The notes below the pieces were generated by a model. That model searched no databases, was not told where the DNA came from, and worked only from the letters and a program-made list of their open reading frames with translations. From an uncultured Phycisphaerae bacterium (GTDB lineage: Bacteria; Planctomycetota; Phycisphaerae; UBA1845; Fen-1342), in assembly GCA_937928595.1 (NCBI GenBank), contig CALGJV010000022.1:1-64000 (forward strand): a DNA stretch of 64,000 bases, in the 5' to 3' direction. The stretch's first letter is position 1, and each line of letters opens with the position of its first letter. A program made the translations under genes and the position numbers. Shown one piece after another: positions 1 through 8,862 of the stretch.

Positions 1-1
1 C

Positions 2-493
2 GGCAAGCAGATCGTCTTCCAGCCCGAGTACCTCGGCGAAACGGTGGCCCACCCGTTCGGCAACATGGCCGAGCGATCATTCCTCGTGCTGGGGGGCACG
101 CCCGAAGCGGTGTCCCGCGCCGCCGACTTCTACAAGCACTACTATAACTCGATGGTGTACATGTATTTCGCCGACGCGACGACTGCCGAGGTCTGCAAGT
201 ACATGGAGAACGCGTTCTACGCCGTGAAGGTCACGTTCGTCAACGAGTTCTACGACATCGCCCAGAAGCACGGCGTGGACTTCAACCGGCTCCGCGAGCT
301 GTGGCTGGCCGACACGCGCATCAGCCGCGACCACACCTTCGTGTACCCCGACGCCCGCGGCTTCTCCGGCAAGTGCCTGCCGAAGGACTGCAACGCAATC
401 GTCTTCTCGTCCCGTCAGCGGGGTTACGAGCCCAAGCTCCTCGCCGCCACGCTTAGGATTAACGAGGAGTTTCTGGCGCGGAACCGGAAGTAG
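2..493 (+). CDS. UDP-glucose/GDP-mannose dehydrogenase family protein, C-terminal part
   Basis: The frame is open from the left edge, so only about the last 163 residues are present. The motif FSGKCLPKD near the C-terminus matches the catalytic-cysteine segment of NAD-dependent UDP-sugar 6-dehydrogenases, which oxidise a nucleotide sugar twice to the uronate. The FQPEYLGE stretch at the left edge and the helical YKHYYNSMVYMYFADATTAEVCKYMENAFYA-type region (central dimerisation segment, with conserved E and K) fit the same family. The product would supply uronic-acid precursors for surface polysaccharide. The substrate cannot be told from this fragment. The last 35 bases overlap the end of the convergent M16-like gene. 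An internal GTG at 44 exists but is not the real start. Confidence 0.85.
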   Translation, partial: GKQIVFQPEYLGETVAHPFGNMAERSFLVLGGTPEAVSRAADFYKHYYNSMVYMYFADATTAEVCKYMENAFYAVKVTFVNEFYDIAQKHGVDFNRLRELWLADTRISRDHTFVYPDARGFSGKCLPKDCNAIVFSSRQRGYEPKLLAATLRINEEFLARNRK

Positions 494-3146
494 GCCCCGG
501 GGACTCGAGGGCCTTCAGCTCCGCGCTGCGCTCGACCGCACCGACGCCGGAGACGTAGCGCGCTGTCGCCGCGTACGCCGCCGCGATCTGCGCGGCCCAG
601 GCGTCGCTTGCGACGTCCGCCTCGAGCGACCACGGCTGCCTCCTCCCCTGCTCGAGTGCGTCCGCAATCGCCTCTGCACCATCCAGGGCCAGCCAGCGAT
701 CGACGCGGGCGAGCCGCACCGCCGCAGCGACATCCTCCGCCGGACACGCACCCGCACGGGCGGCGTCGAGGCGCGCGGCCAGCGCGCCAACGGCTCCAAC
801 CACGTCCTCGTCCGGCACCGACACGAACGTTAGCGCTACCCCCGTGCAGGCGTCCGATTGCCACCGCCCCGCGCGTCGCGGTGAGATCCATTCGGCCCCG
901 GCCGGCAACGCCGCCAGCCGCGCCGCCGCATGCAGTGCGAGATCATGTCGGCCGGCGGCCACAGCCTCCCGCCCACCCGGCGGAGCCAGCGTGTCTTGCA
1001 CGACCAGCACGGGCACATCCGTCGGGTCCGTCACCCACACCGTCGTGATCGGGAGAGCGACCGGTCGGTCGGCCGACGCCGCGACGCCGCTCCCCCCCGC
1101 GAGGCGGCCGACCGCCGTCGTGCGGCCCGCATCGGCGTTCGCCGACGGCGACCAGTCGCCCCAGGCCGCCCGGATCGCCTCGAGCGCGAGCTCCGCATTC
1201 GTATCGCCCACCACGACGACGTGCACGGCCGCGATGGCATCAAGCTGGGCCAGCTTCTCGGCAACCTCCCCCCGGCTCAACGGCGAGAAATACGCGGGCG
1301 GCCGCCAGCCGATCGCATCCGGCGGCACCGGCCGACGCGCGGCGGCGCGCTCCGCCGGGGATACGGGCGCGTCGAACCAAGTGCAGAGGCGTTCAAAAGC
1401 CCGCTCGACCGCAACCGCGCTCCGCTCAGGTCGTCGCAGCAGAAGTGCCTGGGCCTCGACGAGTCGCTCGACATCCTCCGCGGCGCCCGCGCCATGAAGC
1501 CCCTGCCGGTGTCGCTCCGTCAACGGCGCGAGCTCGATTCCGCGGTATGTACAGTAATCTCGCCACTGCGCGCCCGATCGCCCGACGGAACCCGTCAGCA
1601 TGAGCGCCGTCAGTCCGTCCCGGAGGTACAACGGACTGTCGAGAAGCGTTCGCACGACCGTCTCGGATAGCCCGGGAACGACCGCGAGCGTCGCCCGGAC
1701 CCCGGGCACAACCGCATGCGCCTCGATTCGCGCCGCGGAAGGCGGCACGAGCAGCGGCGTCGGCACGTCACCAACCGACTCGCGGAACAAGGCCAGCGCC
1801 TCGGCCCCCGACAGCCGCCGCGCGTCTGCGGAAGGCGTCCCGGCCTGCGTCTGGTCGTCGCGAACACGCGGCGCGATAACGCGCCGTGCGCCGGCCAGCG
1901 CCCGCGCGGCCTGTTGCAGCGCCCCGACCGGGAGAGTCCGCGCTCGTCCCGCCTCCCAGCTTGCAGTGAGCAGGTCGCCGCCCACGACTTCGCGGACGCC
2001 CCAGTCGCGCGCCCGCGCCTCGAACGTGGCCCCAGCGGCTGTGCGCCGCCGCGCCGCCAACGCCCGCGCCCGATCGAATTCCGCCGGCTCCGGCAGCTCG
2101 GCCGCCGCCCGTGCCAGCTCCTCCACGATGATCTGTGCGACATCGGGCAGCACCGGTTGCGTGACCGCCGTCGTCGCCGGCCGGGACAGCGAGGTCGGAG
2201 GGGTTTCGGCCGACCGCGCCACGGTGAGGATCAGCACCCCCGCGTCGCGCCAGGCTTCGTGCTCCCAGCGGGGTGGTCCGTAGCCCGCTGCCGTGAGCCG
2301 CCGAAACACCGGCCCGTCCACCGGGTTGCTCAGCCGCTCCATCAGCACCGCCAGAGCGACGTTCTCCGCTTGGCCGAGTCCCGGCGTCAGCCACGCGACG
2401 GCCAGTCCGTCGGCGAAGGCCTCCGGTGGCGGCGGCAGTTCGATCCGCTCGGCCGTCGGCAACCGAGTCTCCGGGCGGCGCGGCGGCTCCGCCCAGGCCA
2501 GCCCGCGAGCCTGCTGCCGCACCAGTTCCAGGACCGTCGGCGGCGTGACGTCGCCTATTAGCACCAACGTCGCGTTGCCCGGAACGAACCAGTGCCCCGC
2601 GAACTCCCGCAGCGCCTCGCGGTCGATCGGCCGGGCGGCATTCGCCGGATCCCGCGCCACGGCCGCGTAAGGGTGGTCCGCCAGCAACGCGGCCAGCGCC
2701 CGCCGACGCACCGCCCGGTCCGCCGGGGCCGCGACGCCCGCCGGCGCCGACGCTCCACCTCCCGCACGGCCGGCCGCCGCCAGCTCATCGGCGACAAGTG
2801 GTCGCAATCGGGCCGCCATCGCGGCCACCGTCGGTTCAAGCAAGGCGGAAGGCAAGGTGGCGCTCAGGCAGGCGGCATCCGGCAGCACCATCCGACCGCT
2901 TCGGACGCCGAGAGCGGCGAGACGGACGGCCGTCGCATCCCGTTCCTCGAGGATGTCGAGCAGCGCCGCGGTGGCTCCCGCGGCGGCCGGCGGCTCGAGG
3001 GCCGACCCGGCGCCGAACCAAAGCTGGACGCTGACGAGCGGCAGCGTGTGGTCCTCGAGTACCACGACCCGCAGGCCGCACTCGAGCCGGGCGTATTCCG
3101 GGGTGCCCAAGGCCGCCGTCGCCAGAAACAGGAAACCAGCCAGCAC
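459..3146 (-). CDS. M16-like (insulinase fold) protein lacking the zinc-binding motif, probable inactive homologue
   Basis: About 895 residues. I chose the GTG at 3146 because GGTGAGGAG lies six bases upstream and a hydrophobic leader (LAGFLFLATAALG) follows; the frame stays open further upstream to 3404, but that part is Arg/Pro-rich and looks non-coding. Residues 16-60 (LECGLRVVVLEDHTLPLVSV, then FGAGSALEP) match the N-terminal beta strands of M16 peptidases. Two M16-like halves follow, each with the strand pattern 'HVVVVGD' or 'TLVLIGDV'. Where active members carry HxxEH just after the GAGS segment, this protein has AALLD, so both zinc histidines and the catalytic glutamate are missing. 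It may pair with an active M16 subunit encoded elsewhere or act as a scaffold. It is exported by inference from the leader. The 3' end overlaps the convergent dehydrogenase gene by 35 bases. Confidence 0.7.
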   Translation of the reverse strand: MLAGFLFLATAALGTPEYARLECGLRVVVLEDHTLPLVSVQLWFGAGSALEPPAAAGATAALLDILEERDATAVRLAALGVRSGRMVLPDAACLSATLPSALLEPTVAAMAARLRPLVADELAAAGRAGGGASAPAGVAAPADRAVRRRALAALLADHPYAAVARDPANAARPIDREALREFAGHWFVPGNATLVLIGDVTPPTVLELVRQQARGLAWAEPPRRPETRLPTAERIELPPPPEAFADGLAVAWLTPGLGQAENVALAVLMERLSNPVDGPVFRRLTAAGYGPPRWEHEAWRDAGVLILTVARSAETPPTSLSRPATTAVTQPVLPDVAQIIVEELARAAAELPEPAEFDRARALAARRRTAAGATFEARARDWGVREVVGGDLLTASWEAGRARTLPVGALQQAARALAGARRVIAPRVRDDQTQAGTPSADARRLSGAEALALFRESVGDVPTPLLVPPSAARIEAHAVVPGVRATLAVVPGLSETVVRTLLDSPLYLRDGLTALMLTGSVGRSGAQWRDYCTYRGIELAPLTERHRQGLHGAGAAEDVERLVEAQALLLRRPERSAVAVERAFERLCTWFDAPVSPAERAAARRPVPPDAIGWRPPAYFSPLSRGEVAEKLAQLDAIAAVHVVVVGDTNAELALEAIRAAWGDWSPSANADAGRTTAVGRLAGGSGVAASADRPVALPITTVWVTDPTDVPVLVVQDTLAPPGGREAVAAGRHDLALHAAARLAALPAGAEWISPRRAGRWQSDACTGVALTFVSVPDEDVVGAVGALAARLDAARAGACPAEDVAAAVRLARVDRWLALDGAEAIADALEQGRRQPWSLEADVASDAWAAQIAAAYAATARYVSGVGAVERSAELKALESPGPTSGSAPETPR

Positions 3147-3411
3147 GCGCGACTCCTCACCGGCCCGACGCCGACCGCCCGACGGCCGGTGCCCCGGGGC
3201 AGCGAACGACGCTACTGCGCACGGGCGGGTGGGGCAAGCGGAGGGTCGCCGGGCGTGCTTCGGCCGCCACCGCGCCGGCTCACGGCCGCCCGATGAAAGC
3301 AGGCGGTGCCCGCCCGGCTTGCATTCGTGCGGCCGGCACGGCAGGATGGGGACTGGCGCGGTCGCCCGCGCGCGACGCACGGGTGCTCCTGCTCCGGAGA
3401 ACACATCGCTT

Positions 3412-5379
3412 ATGAGTTCAACTCCCCCCCCCCTCGGTTACGCCGTGTCCGACGCCGCACACGACGCGTACGCGAACTATCGGATTCCGGTCGAGGGCTT
3501 CCAGGGAACGCCCGAGGAGGTCGACCGGCAATGGTTCGAGCAGTGCTATCGCGGCCGAGGCGACACGCTCGCGCAGCTTACGCCCCGGGCGCTGATCATG
3601 GGCACGCTGCTGGGCGCGGTGCTCTCCACCACGAACATCTACATCGGCCTGAAAGCCGGGTGGGGGTTCGGTGTCTCGATCACGGCATGCATCCTCTCGT
3701 ACGCGATCTGGACCACGATCTATCGGCTCGGCCTGGCCCGCACGCAGATGACGATCCTCGAGAACAACTGCATGCAGACGGCCGCGTCGGCCGCGGGCTA
3801 CTCGACCGGCGGCACGCTGATCTCGGCCTTCGCCGCGTACGTGCTGCTGAACAACCAGACGCTGAGCATTCCGATCCTCATGGGCTGGGTCTTCTTCCTG
3901 GCGGTCCTCGGCGTGACGATGGCGGTGCCGATGAAGCGACAGATGATCAACGCCGAGCAGCTCCGCTTTCCCAGCGGGGTGGCGGCGGCGGAGACGCTCA
4001 AGGCGCTGCACAGCACCGGCGGGCAGGGGCTGCGGTCCGCCATCGCGCTCGGCATCGCCGGCGTGCTGGCGGCGGCCAGCAAACTGTGGACGGAGGGGCT
4101 CGAGATCATCCACCACAGCCTGGGGCGATTCCAGCTCGACAAGGTCACCGGCTGGATCAACGAGCACTGGTTCGGCCCGACACTCGTGGGCCGCACCGTG
4201 CAGATCTCCTGGGAGCCGATGTTCATCGCGGCCGGTGCGATCACCGGGATGCGCGTCTGCGCGAGCATGCTCGTCGGCAGCATCACCTGCTGGATGATCT
4301 ACGTGCCGATTCTGGAGTACAACAAGATCGACGTGGGGCAGGGCTTCCGCTCGGTCGTACAGTGGACGCTGTGGGCGGGAACGGCTTGCATGGTCACGTC
4401 CGGCCTGCTTTCGTTCGGCCTGCAGTGGCGCAGCATTGTTCGGGCGCTCAGCGGCGTAACCCGGCTATTCAGCGCCGCCCGCCCCCAACCCCCGCCCGCC
4501 GGCTCGACGGTATCCCGCGCCGACATGGACGCGATTGAGACGCCGATGTCGTGGTTCGTCCTTGGCCAGGTCGTAGGACTGCTCGGCCTGATGTACATGG
4601 GCCACATCACGTTCCAGATGCCGATCTGGCAGACCATCGTGGCCGTGCTGCTGTCGTTCGCCCTCGCCCTCGTCGCCTGCCGCGTCACCGGCGAGACCGA
4701 CACGACGCCCATCGGAGCCATGGGCAAGATCACGCAACTCACCTTCGGCGGGCTTGCCCCGGGCAACATGAACGTCAACCTGATGGCTGCGAACATCACG
4801 GCCGGCTCGGCGGGTTCGTCCGCGGCTTTGCTCACGGACCTCAAGAGCGGCTACCTGCTGGGCGCGCATCCGCGGAAACAATTCCTGGCCCAGTTCTCGG
4901 GCATTTTCCTGGGAACGATCGTCACGGTATTGTGCTTCTCGGCGCTCGTGCCCGACGCATCGGTTCTTGGCGGCAACCAGTTCCCGGCTCCGGCCGCCCA
5001 GACCTGGAAGGCGGTCGCCGAGGCCCTCGGGAAGGGGCTAAGCTCGCTGCACCCGATCAAGCTCTGGGGCATCGCGATCGGGGGTGCGGTCGGGCTTGTT
5101 CTGCCGATCCTCAGCATGCTGGCGCCGCCCAAGCTGAAGCCGTGGATCCCGTCGGCCGCGGGCGTGGGGCTGGCCTGGGTCTTCCAGTGGTACTACGGCG
5201 TGCTGTTCTTCATCGGGGCGCTGATCGGCTGGTTCTTCGAGAAGCGGCATCCGAAGCTCTCGCAGGACTACACGTTCCCCGTGGCCTCCGGCGTGATCGC
5301 CGGCGAGTCGATCATGGGCGTCGGGCTGGCTCTGATACAGGCCGGACCGGCCCTGGTCCGCCGGGCCTTCGGCGGCTGA
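3412..5379 (+). CDS. OPT family oligopeptide transporter (first of tandem pair)
   Basis: A 655-residue polytopic inner-membrane protein of the oligopeptide transporter (OPT) superfamily, prokaryotic branch. Diagnostic segments are ALIMGTLLGAVLSTTNIYIG with the following GWGFGVS, the NNCMQTAASAAGYSTGG stretch, and a repeat of the pattern in the second half (TGETDTTPIGAMGKITQL, then DLKSGYLLGAHPRKQF). These proteins carry peptides or metal-chelate-like substrates with proton coupling; the substrate here is unknown. The ATG at 3412 has a GGAG eleven bases upstream and starts a soluble N-terminal tail (RIPVEGFQGTPEEVDRQWFEQCYRGRGD) shared with its neighbour. The frame is open much further upstream (2857) but that part is antisense to the M16-like gene. 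Twenty-two bases separate it from its paralogue, so they are probably co-transcribed. Confidence 0.88.
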   Translation: MSSTPPPLGYAVSDAAHDAYANYRIPVEGFQGTPEEVDRQWFEQCYRGRGDTLAQLTPRALIMGTLLGAVLSTTNIYIGLKAGWGFGVSITACILSYAIWTTIYRLGLARTQMTILENNCMQTAASAAGYSTGGTLISAFAAYVLLNNQTLSIPILMGWVFFLAVLGVTMAVPMKRQMINAEQLRFPSGVAAAETLKALHSTGGQGLRSAIALGIAGVLAAASKLWTEGLEIIHHSLGRFQLDKVTGWINEHWFGPTLVGRTVQISWEPMFIAAGAITGMRVCASMLVGSITCWMIYVPILEYNKIDVGQGFRSVVQWTLWAGTACMVTSGLLSFGLQWRSIVRALSGVTRLFSAARPQPPPAGSTVSRADMDAIETPMSWFVLGQVVGLLGLMYMGHITFQMPIWQTIVAVLLSFALALVACRVTGETDTTPIGAMGKITQLTFGGLAPGNMNVNLMAANITAGSAGSSAALLTDLKSGYLLGAHPRKQFLAQFSGIFLGTIVTVLCFSALVPDASVLGGNQFPAPAAQTWKAVAEALGKGLSSLHPIKLWGIAIGGAVGLVLPILSMLAPPKLKPWIPSAAGVGLAWVFQWYYGVLFFIGALIGWFFEKRHPKLSQDYTFPVASGVIAGESIMGVGLALIQAGPALVRRAFGG

Positions 5380-5401
5380 GCACCGGGTCGGGAGTGTAGC
5401 C

Positions 5402-7333
5402 TTGAGTCTCCAGGAACCTCCGCAGCCCGCAGCAGCGCAACCCGAGAGCGAATACATGCTACCCCTCGAGGGCTTCCGCGGCACCCCCGAGGAAATCGAG
5501 CGCCAATGGTACGAGCGCTGCTACCGCGGCCGCGGCGACTCCATGCTTCAGCTCACCTGGCGGGCCGTCCTCATGGGCTCGCTGCTGGGCGGCATCCTCT
5601 CGCTGACCAACCTGTACATCGGGCTGAAAAGCGGCTGGGGCTTCGGTGTCGCGATTACCGCCTGCATTCTCTCGTACTCGATCTGGACCGCGCTGCGCGG
5701 CCTCTCCGGCGGGCGCCTGACGCCGATGACGATCCTCGAGAACAACTGCATGCAGTCGTGCGCCTCGTCCGCGGGGTACTCGACCGGCGGGACGCTCGTC
5801 TCAGCCATCGCCGCCTACGTGATGATCCATCACAGCGCCCCGTCGACGCTGGTGCTGATGGGCTGGGTGTTCTTCCTGGCGATCCTCGGGACGACCATGG
5901 CGATCCCGATGAAGCGGCAGATGATCAACATCGAGCAGCTCCGGTTCCCCTCGGGCATTGCCGCCGCGGAGACGCTGCGCGCACTGCACACGACGGGCGG
6001 CCATGGCATCCAATCGGCGATCGCCCTCGGCGTCGGCGGCGTCGTCGCGGCGCTCAACAAGCTCTGGACGGAGGGGTTGTCGCTCATCAACCCCATCCTC
6101 GCGCCGTTCCAGGGCGATGCGCTGTTCGAGCGGCTCAACCACGCCATCTTTCCGCAGCGCGCCCTCGACAACACGGTGGCGATCTCGTGGCAGCCGATGT
6201 TCATCGCCGCCGGCGCGATCACCGGCCTGCCCGTCTGCACGGCCATGCTGATCGGCGGCGCGCTGTGCTGGTTCGTGTACGTCCCGCTGCTGCGGTCCCA
6301 CGGGATCCTCCAGTCGAACGAGCTGAAAGACATGCTGTTCTTCACGCTCTGGGGCGGCGCGTCGTGCATGGTGACGTCGGGGCTGGTCTCCTTCGGCCTT
6401 CAGTGGCGCAGCGCGCTGCGCGCCTTCCGCGACCTCAGCGGCATGTTCACATTCCGTCGCCGGTCCGACTTCGATCCGATCGCGGCCATCGAGACCCCAG
6501 CGTCCTGGTTCGTGCTCGGCCAAGTGGTCGGCACCATCGGCCTGGCCTGGCTCGGGAACGTCGCGTTCGGCATGCCCTACTGGCTGACGATCGTCGCCGT
6601 GTTGCTCTCGTTCGCGCTGGCCCTGGTGGCCTGCCGGGTCTGCGGCGAGACGGACAGCACGCCGGTCGGCGCCATGGGCAAGGTGACGCAGCTCACCTTC
6701 GGCGCGATCTACCCGCGCAGCATGGACGTCAACCTGATGAGCGCCTGCGTCACGGCCGGCGCGGCGGACTCGTCCAGCGACCTGCTCACGGACCTGAAGA
6801 GCGGCTACCTGCTCGGGGCGCACCCGCGGCGCCAGTTCCTGGCGCAATTCTCGGGCATCTTCATCGGCACGCTCGTCTCAGTGCTCTCGTTCCAGGCGGT
6901 CGTGCGCGACGGAGCGATCCTCGGCGGGCGCGAGTTCCCGGCCCCGGCCGCCCAGACCTGGCGGGCCGTTGCGCTGGCGCTCGGCGAGGGACTGCAAAAC
7001 CTGGAATCAGTGAAGATTTGGAGCATCGTGATCGGCGGCCTCGTCGGCATCCTGCTGCCCACTCTGGCCGCGCTCCTGCCGCCCAAGGGAGCGAAGTGGG
7101 TCCCTTCGGCCGCCGGCCTCGGCCTCGCGTGGACGTTCGGTTTCGACTATTGCCTGCTGTTCTTCGCCGGCGGCCTGATCGGTGAGATTATCCGCCGGAC
7201 GTCGCCAAAAACGCACGAACAATACCTGTTCCCGGTGGCGTCCGGCGTCATCGCGGGCGAAAGCCTGATGGGCGTCGCGCTGATCTTCATTCGCGAAGGG
7301 CCCGCGATGTGGCAGCAGTTCTTCGGCGGCTGA
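5402..7333 (+). CDS. OPT family oligopeptide transporter (second of tandem pair)
   Basis: A 643-residue paralogue of the preceding transporter, alike along its whole length: same N-terminal box (LPLEGFRGTPEEIERQWYERCY), same NNCMQSCASSAGYSTGG and same CGETDSTPVGAMGKVTQL segment. The TTG at 5402 is preceded by GGGAG seven bases upstream; a later ATG at 5456-5458 would cut into the box conserved in the neighbour, so TTG is preferred. The second copy differs most in the loop after the central helices (AFRDLSGMFTFRRRSDFDPI). A recent-looking tandem duplication may have divided substrates between the two or formed a heteromer. Membrane location and proton-coupled uptake are known for the family; the substrate is not evident. 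Confidence 0.88.
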   Translation: MSLQEPPQPAAAQPESEYMLPLEGFRGTPEEIERQWYERCYRGRGDSMLQLTWRAVLMGSLLGGILSLTNLYIGLKSGWGFGVAITACILSYSIWTALRGLSGGRLTPMTILENNCMQSCASSAGYSTGGTLVSAIAAYVMIHHSAPSTLVLMGWVFFLAILGTTMAIPMKRQMINIEQLRFPSGIAAAETLRALHTTGGHGIQSAIALGVGGVVAALNKLWTEGLSLINPILAPFQGDALFERLNHAIFPQRALDNTVAISWQPMFIAAGAITGLPVCTAMLIGGALCWFVYVPLLRSHGILQSNELKDMLFFTLWGGASCMVTSGLVSFGLQWRSALRAFRDLSGMFTFRRRSDFDPIAAIETPASWFVLGQVVGTIGLAWLGNVAFGMPYWLTIVAVLLSFALALVACRVCGETDSTPVGAMGKVTQLTFGAIYPRSMDVNLMSACVTAGAADSSSDLLTDLKSGYLLGAHPRRQFLAQFSGIFIGTLVSVLSFQAVVRDGAILGGREFPAPAAQTWRAVALALGEGLQNLESVKIWSIVIGGLVGILLPTLAALLPPKGAKWVPSAAGLGLAWTFGFDYCLLFFAGGLIGEIIRRTSPKTHEQYLFPVASGVIAGESLMGVALIFIREGPAMWQQFFGG

Positions 7334-7349
7334 GCGCCGTCCGGGCCGG

Positions 7350-8306
7350 TTACGGCGTCCGCCACACCCCCGCGTGCCGCGCATCCACCACCTGCACCCG
7401 GTTGTTGCCCGAGTCGATCACATACATCCGGTCGCCCGGCGCCACCACCACCGCCCACGGGTACGCGAGCTGTCCGGGCTTTCGCCCGGCCGCCCCCCAC
7501 GTCCCCAGCGACCGCCCGTCGCGGGCGAAGCGCTGCACGCGGTTGTTGCCGTACTCCACCACGACCAGCGTGCCATCCGAAAGCCAGTCCAGCCCGTACG
7601 GAAAGCGCAGCTCACCCGCCCCCGTCCCCTCCCGCCCCCAGGTCCCCAGCAGCGTGCCATCGGCCGCGAAATGGCAGACCCGGTGGTTGCATGCGTCCGC
7701 GACCCAGAGCGTTCCGTCCGCGTCCAGAAGCAACCCCTGCGGCCGTTGCAGGCGGGCGTCCCCGGCCTCGCGTCCGCCGAAACTCAACTCGAAGCGGCCG
7801 TCGGGTGTGAACCGACTGATGCGATCAAACCCGCTGTACTCCCCCACGTAGATCGTCCCGTCCCGCGCCACCGCCACATCGGTCGGCAGCACGAAATCCC
7901 CCGGGCCTTCGCCACGCCGCCCGAACCGCAGCACCTCCTGCCCCTCCCGCGAGAACACCAGCACCCGCGAGTAGTGCGTGTCGGCCACGTACACGCGACC
8001 GTCCGGCCCGACGCCCAGCCCCGTCGGTTTGCCGGCCTCGTGGTCCGGCATGCGCCACGCCGCCACGGCCGCCCCGTCCGGGGTGAATCGCTGAATACGA
8101 GCCGACTTGTCGACCACGAGCAAGGCCCCGTCGGCTTCGAGCGCTGCGGCCCGCGGGTAGCTGAATTCGCCGAGCCCCATGCCGGTCGTGCCGAACACGC
8201 ACAGGAGGCCCGGTACTTCGGGATAGGAGTCTTGGGAACACCCGACGAGCGCCAGGCCCAGGAGCGCGGTGCCGACCACGCCCGCCCCCCTCAGCCGACG
8301 TGTCAC
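7350..8306 (-). CDS. NHL-repeat beta-propeller lipoprotein
   Basis: About 318 residues from the GTG at 8306, which overlaps the stop of the upstream gene as GTGA, a sign of translational coupling. The N-terminus (TRRLRGAGVVGTALLGLALVGC) is a lipoprotein signal with lipobox LVGC. The rest holds about six NHL repeats, each of the form 'G..DG.LYVADxxNxRVxxF', for example VGPDGRVYVADTHYSRVLVF and LDADGTLWVADACNHRVCHF, predicting a six-bladed propeller. The protein should sit in the periplasm or on the outer membrane and bind a partner or ligand; an enzyme activity is not indicated. It is the last gene of an operon with two redox proteins, so a link to envelope thiol or respiratory chemistry is possible but only inferred. 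Confidence 0.82.
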   Translation of the reverse strand: MTRRLRGAGVVGTALLGLALVGCSQDSYPEVPGLLCVFGTTGMGLGEFSYPRAAALEADGALLVVDKSARIQRFTPDGAAVAAWRMPDHEAGKPTGLGVGPDGRVYVADTHYSRVLVFSREGQEVLRFGRRGEGPGDFVLPTDVAVARDGTIYVGEYSGFDRISRFTPDGRFELSFGGREAGDARLQRPQGLLLDADGTLWVADACNHRVCHFAADGTLLGTWGREGTGAGELRFPYGLDWLSDGTLVVVEYGNNRVQRFARDGRSLGTWGAAGRKPGQLAYPWAVVVAPGDRMYVIDSGNNRVQVVDARHAGVWRTP

Positions 8307-8860
8307 GGAATGACGACCGGTTGCTCGGCGGCTGTCCGCGCGCGACCCTGCTTCAACTCGGCGAAGTCGCGACGGGCGGCCCGCAGCGCTTCCAGCAACT
8401 GCTCTTTCGTGATCGGCGGATTGGAACGAACTAGGACGCGCCCGTCCGGAGCGACGACTGCGAACGCGGGCGTCTGCGTCAGGCCCCACCGCTGCCCGAG
8501 CTGCTGGTCGCCCCGCTGGTACTCGAGCGGCACGCACGTGAAGTGGCCCGTTTCCCGGAGAACTTCGGGGTCTTTCAGCACGCTCTCCTCGAAGTCCGTG
8601 CATTCCTGGCGGTACCAGTTGCGAAAGTACACGAACGTCAGCCGGTCGGCCGCGGCCGCCCGCGCGTGGACCTCAGGGAAGGTCGCGAGGTCCCACTTCA
8701 CTCCCTCGCCGCAGCCGGCGACGCCGCCCAGGGCAACCGCGACCAGCAAGATGCCGAGTTGCCGACAGGACGCACGCCGCCAAGCGACCCGGCCCGGGTC
8801 GCCCGCGTTCGCGCGGCCGGCCGGCCGCAGGAATCGCACGCGGGAGGGCGCGCTGTGCAC
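8303..8860 (-). CDS. Thioredoxin-fold lipoprotein
   Basis: The body (LTFVYFRNWYRQECTDFEE, then VPLEYQRGDQQLGQRWGLTQTPAFAVVAPDGRVLV) has the thioredoxin fold pattern with the cis-proline segment TPAFAVV. The usual CxxC is reduced to a single cysteine (RQEC), so disulfide exchange would be by a one-Cys mechanism or absent. A lipoprotein signal (LGILLVAVALGGVAGC) precedes it. The start is uncertain: GTG at 8860 is two bases after the upstream stop, TTG at 8866 overlaps that stop, and GTG at 8839 gives a shorter leader; none has a strong Shine-Dalgarno. Middle gene of the redoxin-thioredoxin-NHL operon on the minus strand. Confidence 0.7.
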   Translation of the reverse strand: MHSAPSRVRFLRPAGRANAGDPGRVAWRRASCRQLGILLVAVALGGVAGCGEGVKWDLATFPEVHARAAAADRLTFVYFRNWYRQECTDFEESVLKDPEVLRETGHFTCVPLEYQRGDQQLGQRWGLTQTPAFAVVAPDGRVLVRSNPPITKEQLLEALRAARRDFAELKQGRARTAAEQPVVIP

Positions 8861-8862
8861 GC

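Noticed and set aside
2857-3411. Open frame extending the first OPT gene far upstream
   Set aside because: The extra part is antisense to the M16-like gene and Arg/Pro/Ser-rich; ATG 3412 has the ribosome site and the N-terminal box shared with the paralogue.
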